DNA of 26,508 bases from Candidatus Colicola coprequi (GCA_018065765.1 JAGHSR010000163.1:1-26508); one strand, 5' to 3'. Shown: positions 7,218 through 15,332, counted from the stretch's first letter. Notes: generated by a model not told the origin, from the sequence alone. Numbers and translations: made by a program.

Positions 7218-10200
7218 AAAACATTCTCTTTGCCGCCACTATCGCTGTACTCTGCACAGCCTGCGGCACCAAGGTAGCCAACCTGCAAACAGAGTATCAA
7301 ACCGACCCACTGGGCATTGATGTTGCTCAACCGCGATTCAGTTGGCAAATGATTTCCTCACGCCAAGGGGCAGCACAAACGGCCTACTGCCTCACCGTAT
7401 CACAAGACGGCAAAGCGGTTTACTGTACCAACAAGGTGGATGCTGACCTTTCAGTCGGGATATCTTACGCCGGACCCCAGTTGCAACCCCGCACTCTGTA
7501 CGAATGGCAAGTGCAAGTCTGGGATGAGAAAGGTCATAAACACACATCGCCCAAGGCTACTTTTGAGACCGGACTGATGAACGAGGGTTGGGACAATGCC
7601 CAATGGATAGGCTCGCAATGGCCGCATTTCAGCAAGTATCGCAGTCGTTACAATATCGATTTCGATATGGCAGGATTAGGTTCATTCATTTTCGGCTATC
7701 GCGATTCACTCAACTTTGTACAACTGGATTTTGACAAGGATCTAATCACCATTTCACACACTACTGACGGCATCCGCACTATCGACACATCCATTCATCA
7801 TTCCACTAACCCATCATTGGAAGATAAGTCTTCCGTCTCCATACGCCAAGTGGCTCTCGACTATGCCAAAGGCTATCAACTATGGTTGACCATCGACGGC
7901 AAACCACTGAACACCGAACCGGTAGTTATCCGTCCCTATCCACAGGAAGTATGGAAGCCCTATTGTCGCCTGTATCAGATAGGCTTCAGCGGAGATGCCG
8001 TTTTCTCCCAATTACGCATCAGCGAGGATGTTTGGAATAGCCTCCTGTACGCATCCGAACAGGAATTCAATGGCGCGGACAATATCCTCTTCTGTCCGGC
8101 AGAAGAGCGCGGTGCTCCTATGCTCAAACGCACGATTGACATCACACGTCCCTTGCGCTCAGCCCGACTCTATACTACTGCTCAGGGCATCTACGAGTAT
8201 TTTGTCAACGACGAGCGACTCAGCAACGACTATTTCAATCCGGGTTCATCCGATTACCGTTTCCGTCTGCTCTACACCACATACGACCTAACCCATCTGC
8301 TGCAAGAAGGAGAGAACACTCTGTGCGCACAACTCGGTTCGGGTTGGTTCAGCGATTTCACAGGATTTGCCACCCACTGGCAAGACCAGTTCGGTACCCA
8401 ACTATCGCTATTGGCTAAGTTGGTTCTGACGTACGAAGACGGCACTACCGAAACCATTGTCACCGACCCGGCATGGCTCGTTAACGATAACGGTCCCATC
8501 ACTTCCAACAGTTTCCAGAATGGCGAAGACTATGATGCCCGACGCGAGGGATATGATGGCGAATGGTATGCAGCCGTGGTCTATCCTGCTCCAGTTGCTC
8601 AAATAACAGCATACATAGGCAATGCCGCACAACATAACCTGACTCTGACAGCCCAATCCGTAACCGAACCCGTCCCCGGTGTTTATGTGTATGATATGGG
8701 GCAGAATATGGTGGGTATCCCGTCTATTCGCCTGCATGGTGCTCCAGGACAACAGATCACCTTCCGTTACGGCGAAATGATTTATCCGGATTCCGTTCCT
8801 GCTGATCCGCTGCCCCCTCTGACAAAAGACTTTTACGCCAGCCATCGCGGACAGGTGTACAATGAGAACTACCGCGGTGCGCTATCCGAAGATCACTATA
8901 TCTGCGCAGGCAAGCCCCAAGGAGAGACATTCTGCCCGCATTTCACTTTCCACGGCTATCGATATGTAGAGATCCACGGTTTGGAAACAGCCCTTCCGTT
9001 GTCGGACGTACAGGGTTTAGTCATCGAATCCATCGAATCTGACAAGGAAATGAGTTCGTTTGAGTGTTCCAATGAACTGCTGAATCGTTTGTACCAAAAT
9101 ATTCTCTGGTCGCAACGTGGCAATTTCGTGTCCATACCGACAGACTGTCCGCAGCGCGATGAGCGCATGGGTTGGTCCGGTGATGCACAAGTTTTTGCTC
9201 GAACTGCCACCTATAACATGAACGTAGATGCCTTCTACACCCGTTGGATTGAATCCATGCGCGATGCACAGGGAGTCGATGGCAACTATTGCGACTACAT
9301 TCCCAAAGTGGGCGTTCCCCCAATGGGTAGTGAATTAGGCGGAGGTGCGATGGGATGGACCGAAGTAGGTATCATTCTGCCGTGGCAAGTCTATCAGCAG
9401 TACGGCGACCTACGTTTCATTCGTGACCACTACGCTTCCATGCAGGCTTACATGACCTATTTGGACAATCGTTCCGTCAATGGTATCCAACCCGGTAGCG
9501 GCTATGGTGACTGGCTCGCAATAGATCAAACTTCCACCCCGCTAACCAATACGGCATATTGGGGATTCGATGCCTTGTTGATGTCCAAAATGGCGGCAGC
9601 ACTTGGTTATGAAAAAGACGCCAAACACTATGCTGAACTGCACCAACGCATTGCGGACACCTTTAATAAGGTATTCGTCAATGCAGAAGGTCGCACCTGT
9701 ACCGCAGACGAATTGGTTCCACCTTATACAGAATGGTTTGCCAGTGGTGGTTTCAACATGAAAATGGCTGATACGCAGACGTCGTATATCGTTCCGCTAC
9801 AAGCAGAACTGTTCAACGAAGCCAATCATGCCAAAGCCGTAGAACGCCTGATTCAGGACTTGAGAGAACACGACTACACACTAACTACCGGTTTCATCGG
9901 TACACCTTATCTCAATCTGGTTCTCTCGCGCGACGGACATGACTCCATAGCGTATCGTTTGTTTGAGCAGACTGCTTATCCGTCATGGCTTTACCCTGTC
10001 TGCCAAGGAGCAACCACTATCTGGGAACGTTGGAACAGCTATACCATTCAAAATGGGTTTGGCATGGTGGACATGAACTCCTTCAACCACTATAGTTATG
10101 GAGCCATCGAAGAATGGATGATGACCTATTGTCTCGGTATCGAACGTGATGAACAGCATCCGGGGTATAAACATTTCGTACTGCAACCACGTCCGGGAGG

Positions 10201-10384
10201 CAGTTTGCAATATGCGCGCGGACATTTTGACAGTATGTACGGTCGTATCGAAAGCGGTTGGAAAAAAACGGCAAATGGTTATTCGTACGAGTGCACCATC
10301 CCTGCCAACACATCTGCCACGTTGATTTTGCCCGATGGTTCCAAACAAGAGTTGTGTGCAGGAAAGTACACGTTTGAGTTGTAA
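7214..10384 (+). CDS. GH78 alpha-L-rhamnosidase, predicted lipoprotein
   Basis: A 1056-residue inverting glycoside hydrolase that releases terminal alpha-L-rhamnose from glycans or glycosides. The signal sequence MKNILFAATIAVLCTACGT ends in a lipobox-like TAC with Cys17, suggesting membrane anchoring outside the cytoplasm. The N-terminal fibronectin-like region (LQTEYQTDPLGIDVAQPRFSW) is typical of Bacteroidetes GH78. The (alpha/alpha)6 barrel carries the general-acid motif DCPQRDERMGWSGDAQ (Glu650 in DER) and a later glutamate in TTIWERWNSY (Glu938) at the position expected for the general base. It overlaps rhaD by ATGA, so surface release of rhamnose and its catabolism are made from one transcript. 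It ends about 40 bases before a hairpin terminator. Confidence 0.95.
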   Translation: MKNILFAATIAVLCTACGTKVANLQTEYQTDPLGIDVAQPRFSWQMISSRQGAAQTAYCLTVSQDGKAVYCTNKVDADLSVGISYAGPQLQPRTLYEWQVQVWDEKGHKHTSPKATFETGLMNEGWDNAQWIGSQWPHFSKYRSRYNIDFDMAGLGSFIFGYRDSLNFVQLDFDKDLITISHTTDGIRTIDTSIHHSTNPSLEDKSSVSIRQVALDYAKGYQLWLTIDGKPLNTEPVVIRPYPQEVWKPYCRLYQIGFSGDAVFSQLRISEDVWNSLLYASEQEFNGADNILFCPAEERGAPMLKRTIDITRPLRSARLYTTAQGIYEYFVNDERLSNDYFNPGSSDYRFRLLYTTYDLTHLLQEGENTLCAQLGSGWFSDFTGFATHWQDQFGTQLSLLAKLVLTYEDGTTETIVTDPAWLVNDNGPITSNSFQNGEDYDARREGYDGEWYAAVVYPAPVAQITAYIGNAAQHNLTLTAQSVTEPVPGVYVYDMGQNMVGIPSIRLHGAPGQQITFRYGEMIYPDSVPADPLPPLTKDFYASHRGQVYNENYRGALSEDHYICAGKPQGETFCPHFTFHGYRYVEIHGLETALPLSDVQGLVIESIESDKEMSSFECSNELLNRLYQNILWSQRGNFVSIPTDCPQRDERMGWSGDAQVFARTATYNMNVDAFYTRWIESMRDAQGVDGNYCDYIPKVGVPPMGSELGGGAMGWTEVGIILPWQVYQQYGDLRFIRDHYASMQAYMTYLDNRSVNGIQPGSGYGDWLAIDQTSTPLTNTAYWGFDALLMSKMAAALGYEKDAKHYAELHQRIADTFNKVFVNAEGRTCTADELVPPYTEWFASGGFNMKMADTQTSYIVPLQAELFNEANHAKAVERLIQDLREHDYTLTTGFIGTPYLNLVLSRDGHDSIAYRLFEQTAYPSWLYPVCQGATTIWERWNSYTIQNGFGMVDMNSFNHYSYGAIEEWMMTYCLGIERDEQHPGYKHFVLQPRPGGSLQYARGHFDSMYGRIESGWKKTANGYSYECTIPANTSATLILPDGSKQELCAGKYTFEL

Positions 10385-10423
10385 TCATTCTTTTTGACCG
10401 ATAAGGAGGTAAAAAATAAACAC

Positions 10424-10455
10424 AGAAAAGGCTGCCCTATTGAGCAGTCTTTTCT
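10424..10455 (+). terminator. Hairpin terminator of the rhamnose operon
   Basis: AGAAAAGGCTGC (10424-10435) pairs with GCAGTCTTTTCT (10444-10455), 12 bp with one G-T pair, across an 8-base loop. The T-rich segment is part of the 3' arm; no separate T-run follows, so efficiency is uncertain. Confidence 0.65.
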
Positions 10456-10557
10456 ATGACTATAGGGGGTTTCTATAAATTGTCTTTAGTATGATTTTTG
10501 ATTTTTTGTTTAGTAGATGGTTGATTAGAGTGCGGGAGCAATGCTCTTAATTAGGAT

Positions 10558-10735
10558 CCCCAAAAATCTGTTGATTATTGGGGAGAGGAGGAGTTGCGAC
10601 TGCCCATCCAAACTGGAGGCTTGGATTTTGCAGTAAGCCAATTCCGACGATGTGACTGACTGAATATGGGGACCCCAACACGCTTGCGTGGTGGGGAGAG
10701 GAAGAGCAACTGAGCCCTTAATGACCGTGGTCATT
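10558..10735. repeat. Structured intergenic element with two look-alike hairpins (candidate small RNA or dispersed repeat)
   Basis: The gap 10385-10872 has no convincing gene. Inside it, CCCCAA...TTGGGG (10558-10583; 6 bp, one A-A mismatch, then 4 bp around loop TGTT) and CCCCA...TGGGG (10673-10696; 5 bp, one A-G mismatch, then 4 bp around loop CTTG) are two hairpins of the same plan. Each runs directly into GGGGAGAGGARGAG. A third inverted repeat, AATGAC/GTCATT, lies at 10720-10735. A minus-strand open frame of 87 codons spans it but has no recognisable domain and is probably incidental. The strand is undetermined. Confidence 0.4.
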
Positions 10736-10825
10736 CCTTGGCGATGTTTGCTCTGACGAAGCAGATACAAGCAAAAAACAAAAAGCAACTAAAAGTGTTT
10801 ATGAATCCTAATAATTGGTTTAACA

Positions 10826-10867
10826 CAAAACAAAACCTACCTCGACGAGCAATCAAGATAGGTAGTT
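10826..10867 (-). terminator. Probable intrinsic terminator of the DUF6169-like unit
   Basis: On the minus strand AACTACCT (10860-10867) pairs with AGGTAGGTT (10834-10842) with one bulged G, and the RNA continues into a U-rich stretch. It lies just after the stop codon at 10873. Confidence 0.55.
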
Positions 10868-10872
10868 AGGGG

Positions 10873-11379
10873 TCATTTAGGGGATACTTGATATATTTGA
10901 GTTGCACGTTGAACAAATGACTTGTAGGAATCCAACATCTGCTCATATTCCGGATGATCCTTCCGCAGTATCATTCCTGTATAAACCACATATCCTTGAA
11001 AATTCAATTCTTCTGCCTGAAGGGTCAATGTCTCATGTTTGGCATAACTCTGAAACCAACGTTTGTATAAATTGTCACGAATAACTTCACGATGATCTCG
11101 TGGGTCGCAAATATAAAGCATCACGGAAGCATCTTGACGAAAGAATTCCTCTAATACACAAGTAATCACTTTGAAAACATCAACATCTTTCGGTGCCGAC
11201 ACCCCCTCTTCGTTAGCAATAAAAAAGTGATATGCTTTATCTCTCAAAAAATAAGGGTCTTGGTAAAATCCTACACGATACCGTACACCGTTTTTAGTTA
11301 CAAAACGGAAGGTCATATCATCCAGCTGAAGAACCCAATAGGGGGATTCTCTATTGATATTGTCAACGGATAATTTCAT
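10873..11379 (-). CDS. DUF6169-like small protein
   Basis: A 168-residue soluble protein with no signal peptide or membrane segment. The N-terminus (YWVLQLDDMTFRFVTKNGVRYRVGFYQD) and centre (AYHFFIANEE, VFKVITCVLEEFF, LYICDPRDHRE) resemble the Bacteroidetes family DUF6169 as I remember it; I cannot confirm this without a profile search. No catalytic motif is evident. Its ATG overlaps the stop codon of the upstream 41-residue ORF (ATGA), so the two are translationally coupled. Promoter and terminator bracket them as a two-gene unit. The function is unknown. The pairing with a tiny upstream partner is reminiscent of toxin-antitoxin layouts, but nothing in the sequence proves that. Confidence 0.72.
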   Translation of the reverse strand: MKLSVDNINRESPYWVLQLDDMTFRFVTKNGVRYRVGFYQDPYFLRDKAYHFFIANEEGVSAPKDVDVFKVITCVLEEFFRQDASVMLYICDPRDHREVIRDNLYKRWFQSYAKHETLTLQAEELNFQGYVVYTGMILRKDHPEYEQMLDSYKSFVQRATQIYQVSPK

Positions 11380-11501
11380 CGTATGCCTAACTCTGCTTCA
11401 CGTTTATCTACCGAAGCCATCCACTCTTGTTTTAGATTCATAGTGGCAATCATGGCAGCACGAAATTCTTCATCAGAATAATCTCTAAAATCTTTTTCCA
11501 T
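11376..11501 (-). CDS. Small hypothetical protein (41 aa) upstream of the DUF6169-like gene
   Basis: ATG at 11501 reads MEKDFRDYSDEEFRAAMI and ends AELGIR with TGA at 11376-11378. It is acidic, rich in charged residues and likely helical. The stop overlaps the next gene's ATG, which supports real translation. A sigma-ABfr promoter lies about 135 bases upstream. I recognise no family; a short regulatory or antitoxin-like partner is possible but not shown. Confidence 0.6.
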   Translation of the reverse strand: MEKDFRDYSDEEFRAAMIATMNLKQEWMASVDKREAELGIR

Positions 11502-11634
11502 AAACGTTTTGTATTAATTGATTATTTAATTGCGTGCAATAGTGTATAATTGATTTACATAACTAATCCTCGATACCTCCATAAACATACCATTTACATT
11601 TTATGCATAAATACGCATTTTTTGAAATCCGGTG

Positions 11635-11666
11635 CAAAGATACGACTTTCTTTTGATATATGCAAA
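11635..11666 (-). promoter_or_regulatory. sigma-ABfr promoter, copy 1 of a repeated promoter sequence
   Basis: On the minus strand: TTTG (11663-11666), a 20-base spacer beginning CATATATCAAAA, then TATCTTTG (11635-11642). It drives the 41-aa ORF/DUF6169-like unit with a leader of about 130 bases, in which I see no clear structure. Confidence 0.75.
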
Positions 11667-11786
11667 TTTTTTACAAGTTAATGAGTTTATTGGTTGATTG
11701 GTTGATGCGCCACTTGCGTGGCTGTTGAGTTGGTTTAAATTATCAACTTTTTCAACAACTCTAATCTCTAACAAGTTTAGTTGGTT

Positions 11787-11900
11787 TTAACACAAGTCAA
11801 AGCCACCAATTAAAACTCGAGGTTCTCTGTATTCAACATCCATGCCAAGCACTTTAGCATAACCAGAACGAATCGTTACTTTTTCTTGTCTTGTTGTCAT
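11787..11900 (-). CDS. Small hypothetical protein (37 aa)
   Basis: ATG at 11900 reads MTTRQEKVTIRSGYAKVLGM and ends GGFDLC with TAA at 11787-11789. An AAAGGA-like purine stretch and a sigma-ABfr promoter (11942-11974) precede it at sensible spacing, so it looks expressed. KVTIRSGYAKVLGM is faintly like the strand-turn of small DNA-binding or SymE-like proteins, but this is weak and I assign no function. A 5-bp hairpin (GCCAC-TTGC-GTGGC, 11709-11722) follows but has no T-run. Confidence 0.5.
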   Translation of the reverse strand: MTTRQEKVTIRSGYAKVLGMDVEYREPRVLIGGFDLC

Positions 11901-11941
11901 AGATAAATTCCTTTCGTATTCGGATTTTTATAATTTGAGTG

Positions 11942-11974
11942 CAAAGGTACGACTTTTTTTTTGATATATGCAAA
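11942..11974 (-). promoter_or_regulatory. sigma-ABfr promoter, copy 2 of the repeated promoter sequence
   Basis: On the minus strand: TTTG (11971-11974), a 21-base spacer and TACCTTTG (11942-11949). It lies directly after the stop codon of the ATPase gene and reads into the 37-aa ORF. Confidence 0.75.
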
Positions 11975-11979
11975 TTGCG

Positions 11980-13119
11980 TTATATTATTTCGCCCTTCCA
12001 CAATTTCTGTAAAAAGTCGAAGATATACATAATTTCAATATCTCCCGTACGGCGAGTAAAAGGATCACGAGAAACGATAATGCAACGACTATTGGGAAAT
12101 TCTTCTTTGTACTCTTTGAAATTAGCATAGTGCTTTGGCTGAATCTCCTCCGTTGATTTAATCTCAATGCCAACCTGAGCTTCCCCTAAAACAGCATCAA
12201 TCTCTTTGCCTTCATAGGTGTGCCAATAACTCAGTTTCTTTCTGTTATGCGTATAACCGATATAAGCTTTCAATTCCTGCATTACAAAGTGCTCCAAGCA
12301 ATGTCCATACTCCGAACTATTCGGTGCTAACGACTCTCTCTGCATCATATAATTATATACACCCACATCAAAGTAATAGAACTTGGGGGCTTGTATCACT
12401 TTGCGCTTAAGCACTTTCGTATAAGCCGGTACCATAAATCCTAACAAAGTATCTTCTAGAATATTGTAGTATTCTTTTACCGTTTTAGCCGTAACACCGC
12501 AGTCACTGGCAATATTAGCGTAATTAACAATTTCAGCATCACCAATGGCAGCTACATCCAAAAAGCGCTGAAAATTGTCCAGATTACGCACTAAAGCTTC
12601 TTCCTTTATTTCTTCTTTTATATAAACATCAATATAAGAAGAAAGCACATTCCATGGCTTATTACTTAAGTAACAAGAGGAAAGAAGTCCATAAAGTAAA
12701 ACTTTGTTCAAATCCAAATCCGGTAATTCTGCACTGACAAAGGGGTAGAAATAGCAAGGAAAAGCACGTCCCCCTAATGTGTTGTAACCCTTGCGTTTTA
12801 ATTTGCGAGCACTACTACTGCAAAGAATAAAGCGCAACTGTTTTTCTTGGATGAGCCGATGAACTTCATTAAGCAAGGACGGAACCTCTGCTATTTCATC
12901 GATAATGACGATTTGGTTTGCAGGTTTATCTTGCAGCATATCATAGAGCATTTCCGGCTGATGGGTAAAAAAGCGCTTCTGTTTACTATTTAGCAAGTCA
13001 ATGTAAACAGCATTGGGGAATGCCGTTTTGAGATATGTACTTTTCCCTGTTTGACGTGCTCCAAAGAGGAATACACTTTGCTCTAAATCGTCTTCTAATT
13101 TATAGATTCTCGGTATCAT
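11980..13119 (-). CDS. AAA (AAA_14) ATPase with C-terminal DUF4143 domain
   Basis: A 379-residue cytoplasmic P-loop protein. The Walker A motif is GARQTGKST (about residues 20-28) and Walker B is IVIIDE (about 69-74), followed by a sensor-like FILCSSSARKL, as in AAA_14 proteins. The C-terminal DUF4143 half carries GKEIDAVL...GIEIKS (about 303-321), matching the D-(x)n-ExK pattern of PD-(D/E)XK nuclease-like folds. These proteins are common, patchily distributed accessory genes in Bacteroidales and their role is unsettled. It has its own promoter 62 bases upstream and no partner gene in its transcription unit. Confidence 0.88.
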   Translation of the reverse strand: MIPRIYKLEDDLEQSVFLFGARQTGKSTYLKTAFPNAVYIDLLNSKQKRFFTHQPEMLYDMLQDKPANQIVIIDEIAEVPSLLNEVHRLIQEKQLRFILCSSSARKLKRKGYNTLGGRAFPCYFYPFVSAELPDLDLNKVLLYGLLSSCYLSNKPWNVLSSYIDVYIKEEIKEEALVRNLDNFQRFLDVAAIGDAEIVNYANIASDCGVTAKTVKEYYNILEDTLLGFMVPAYTKVLKRKVIQAPKFYYFDVGVYNYMMQRESLAPNSSEYGHCLEHFVMQELKAYIGYTHNRKKLSYWHTYEGKEIDAVLGEAQVGIEIKSTEEIQPKHYANFKEYKEEFPNSRCIIVSRDPFTRRTGDIEIMYIFDFLQKLWKGEII

Positions 13120-13180
13120 AATGTATGATTTTTTCCAAATATCGGGAGTAGTATTTCCGATATTTTATTATTTTCGGGTG

Positions 13181-13211
13181 CAAAGGTACGACTTTTTTTG
13201 ATATACGCAAA
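13181..13211 (-). promoter_or_regulatory. sigma-ABfr promoter, copy 3 of the repeated promoter sequence
   Basis: On the minus strand: TTTG (13208-13211), a 19-base spacer and TACCTTTG (13181-13188). It drives the DUF4143 ATPase gene and lies about 30 bases beyond the NRPS-operon terminator. Confidence 0.75.
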
Positions 13212-13241
13212 AAAAATGTGCAGATTTTCGAGAAAAAGCAC

Positions 13242-13280
13242 AAAAAAGCGACCTACCTACTTTCGTAGATAGATCGCTTT
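13242..13280 (-). terminator. Strong intrinsic terminator ending the NRPS operon
   Basis: A 16-bp stem (13265-13280 with 13245-13260, three G-T type pairs) has a 4-base loop. On the minus strand it runs into six Ts overlapping the base of the stem. It follows the STAS gene stop by about 57 bases and is the only clear terminator in the co-directional array from the right edge to here. Confidence 0.88.
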
Positions 13281-13336
13281 CAATATACGGAACGCGAGGC
13301 GTCCGAGGAGGAGTTATATAGCCGGTAAGGTGGTTT

Positions 13337-13645
13337 TCATACGTCAGTGATGGTGAAGATAGAGTTGAAGCCCGTGATTTGGAAGACTTGCTTGACTTCG
13401 TCGTTGAGTCCGGTTAGGATAAGTTTTCCTCCCTTGGCATGAACTTGTTTGTTGAGCGTGAGCAAAGCTCTCAGTCCGGAAGACGAGATATACTCCAGTT
13501 GATGACAATCTAACCGGATTGTCCCATCGGCAGCATCCATCAGCGGTTGCATGTTATTCATAAACTGTTCACTTTCGACTGTACCAAGTCGTCCCTGTAC
13601 GATAGCAATTAACTGACCATCGGTTTGTTGATAATTGATTTGCAT
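13337..13645 (-). CDS. STAS-domain anti-sigma-factor antagonist (RsbV/SpoIIAA-like)
   Basis: The 102-residue product is one STAS domain. The phosphorylation loop YISSSGLRALL contains Ser56, the residue before Gly, corresponding to SpoIIAA Ser58. In the family this serine is phosphorylated by an RsbW/SpoIIAB-type kinase and dephosphorylated by a PP2C-type phosphatase, which switches binding partners. Both catalytic partners occur fused in the gene immediately upstream, and the reading frames overlap by 37 bases. Last gene of the operon before the terminator. The protein it ultimately controls is not in the window. Confidence 0.93.
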   Translation of the reverse strand: MQINYQQTDGQLIAIVQGRLGTVESEQFMNNMQPLMDAADGTIRLDCHQLEYISSSGLRALLTLNKQVHAKGGKLILTGLNDEVKQVFQITGFNSIFTITDV

Positions 13646-15330
13646 AGTATGACGATATTTTGATTGTTTATTCTGTTATAAGAGATCTTATCCATCAGTT
13701 CGGTAGCCAAGAGTATCCCGAGTCCGCCTATTTGCCTATCTTCGACGGAAGCGGATGTATCCGCTTGAGGCGCATTGAGCGGATTGAAGGGTGTTCCGTT
13801 ATCCGTCAGTGTAAATACAAGTTGCTGTTCCTGCACTTCGCCTTTGAGTTGTACGGAGGTAGAGCCTGAGTATTGAAGCGCATTGACGAGCAATTCTTCA
13901 ATAGCCAATTCCACTCCGGGAACAACGTCCAATGCCTCGGATTGGAAGAAGTGGTCTAAGAACGAGTGCAATTGAGCCGTTTGTTCGATAGACTCAAACG
14001 AGATGACGTTTGGTTGATTGGCTTCAATGCAGAGTAGGGTCAGGTCATCTTCCTGCGGAGCTTTGCCGGAGAAACGATGGACTTGCGCCATCATCGTTTC
14101 AATCATCTTGTCCGGTGGAACATTTGTCAGTGCAGATAGGATACGGTCGTTGCCAAAGAAGTTGCCGTTTTCATCGACGGCTTCGTTCAGCCCATCGGTA
14201 TAGCAGAACAGTGAAGCTCCTTCCGGCAGTTGGATAAATTGTTGTTCATACTCATAGTCAGCGATTACTCCTAACGGCAGGTTCGGCTTAACGTCCATAA
14301 ATTGGGCATCGCGCCCCACGATGACGGGTGCGTTATGTCCGGCGTTACAGAAAGTGAGTTCTCCTCCATGTCGAGTTATTGAGCCTACGAATGCGGTCAT
14401 AAACTGCCCGTCCGAATTATTATTCAGCATTTCGCGGTTCATTATCTCAATTATTTGTTTGGGGTCCAGTTTTTGGGATGCGAGCAGTCTAAAACGACTG
14501 ACGTTCATAGCCATTACCAAAGATGCCGGTATTCCTTTCCCGCTGACGTCAGCAATGATGAAGAGCATTCGGTCTTTGAGTTGTACGTAATAGAAAAAGT
14601 CTCCTCCGGTTTCTCGCGCAGGTTGGAAGAAGGAATCCAAATGGTAACATTTAGCCTCAGGAAGCATCATCATTTGAATACGGTGAGCAATTTGCAATTC
14701 TCCTGCTATGCGTTCCTGTTCACGGACTCTTTTTTCGATAGGTCGGAGTGTTTTGAAAAGAGAGATGGCAATGATGGTCACTAACAGTAGCCAAATAGCC
14801 ATTAGGTAACGGATGTAGGAGTGGTTATACTCGTCTGATTTGCGGTAGAAGTTATTGTTACGAACATAAAGGGCGAAGACTTGGTTATATTGTTCCATAT
14901 AGTGATATATAACAATCCAGCCTCCACTTTTCCAAAGGTTCTCTTCTAAGAAGCCTTTCTCCTTGTTAAAACGCATGGCGAAAATCTCGTCATTATTTAC
15001 GCCGCGGATTACTTTGTAAGGTTTGGAATGATCCACACTATCCATTTGGAAGAGTACGGAAGCGGACTGCCTATACATTTGGACGCGGAGAGAATAGAGA
15101 TCAAATAACGCTTCGGCTTGTTCGTCGGAAGCGGTAGTGTCCACGCGCTGTTCATATTCTTTCATCAATTTGATGACATACTCGCCTTCTATGTCCCTAT
15201 CGGATTTGAAAACGAGGACAGCTGAAACGATAGTGATGGCAACGAAGCCGAAGAAGACACTGAAGAAGATAATCAGCAGCAGTCTCCAAGTGAGGGCTAA
15301 TCGTTGAAAAATCTGTTTAGGGTTATTCAT
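13609..15330 (-). CDS. Membrane SpoIIE/RsbU-type PP2C phosphatase fused to RsbW-like kinase domain
   Basis: 573 residues. Two membrane helices (about 17-41 and 175-192) enclose an extracytoplasmic region of about 130 residues, presumably a sensor. A helical linker (EQERIAGELQIAHRIQMMM) leads to a PP2C/SpoIIE domain with metal-site aspartates in TGGDFF (Asp244), ADVSGKG (Asp261), YTDGLNE (Asp379) and EDDLTLL (Asp429). The C-terminus is a GHKL ATPase of RsbW type: ELAIEELLVNALQYS (N-box Glu479, Asn483), TDNGTPFNP and GGLGILLA. One protein therefore holds both opposing activities on the STAS protein encoded next. It starts 2 bases after the upstream ligase stop, so it is firmly part of the NRPS operon. 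Confidence 0.92.
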   Translation of the reverse strand: MNNPKQIFQRLALTWRLLLIIFFSVFFGFVAITIVSAVLVFKSDRDIEGEYVIKLMKEYEQRVDTTASDEQAEALFDLYSLRVQMYRQSASVLFQMDSVDHSKPYKVIRGVNNDEIFAMRFNKEKGFLEENLWKSGGWIVIYHYMEQYNQVFALYVRNNNFYRKSDEYNHSYIRYLMAIWLLLVTIIAISLFKTLRPIEKRVREQERIAGELQIAHRIQMMMLPEAKCYHLDSFFQPARETGGDFFYYVQLKDRMLFIIADVSGKGIPASLVMAMNVSRFRLLASQKLDPKQIIEIMNREMLNNNSDGQFMTAFVGSITRHGGELTFCNAGHNAPVIVGRDAQFMDVKPNLPLGVIADYEYEQQFIQLPEGASLFCYTDGLNEAVDENGNFFGNDRILSALTNVPPDKMIETMMAQVHRFSGKAPQEDDLTLLCIEANQPNVISFESIEQTAQLHSFLDHFFQSEALDVVPGVELAIEELLVNALQYSGSTSVQLKGEVQEQQLVFTLTDNGTPFNPLNAPQADTSASVEDRQIGGLGILLATELMDKISYNRINNQNIVILCKSIINKPMVS

Positions 15331-15332
15331 AA

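Noticed and set aside
10525..10788. 87-codon minus-strand frame as a protein gene
   Set aside because: No recognisable domain, no sigma-ABfr promoter, and it lies over strong inverted and direct repeats, which fits a non-coding element better.
11709..11722. Terminator for the 37-aa ORF
   Set aside because: Only a 5-bp hairpin, with no T-run on the minus strand.
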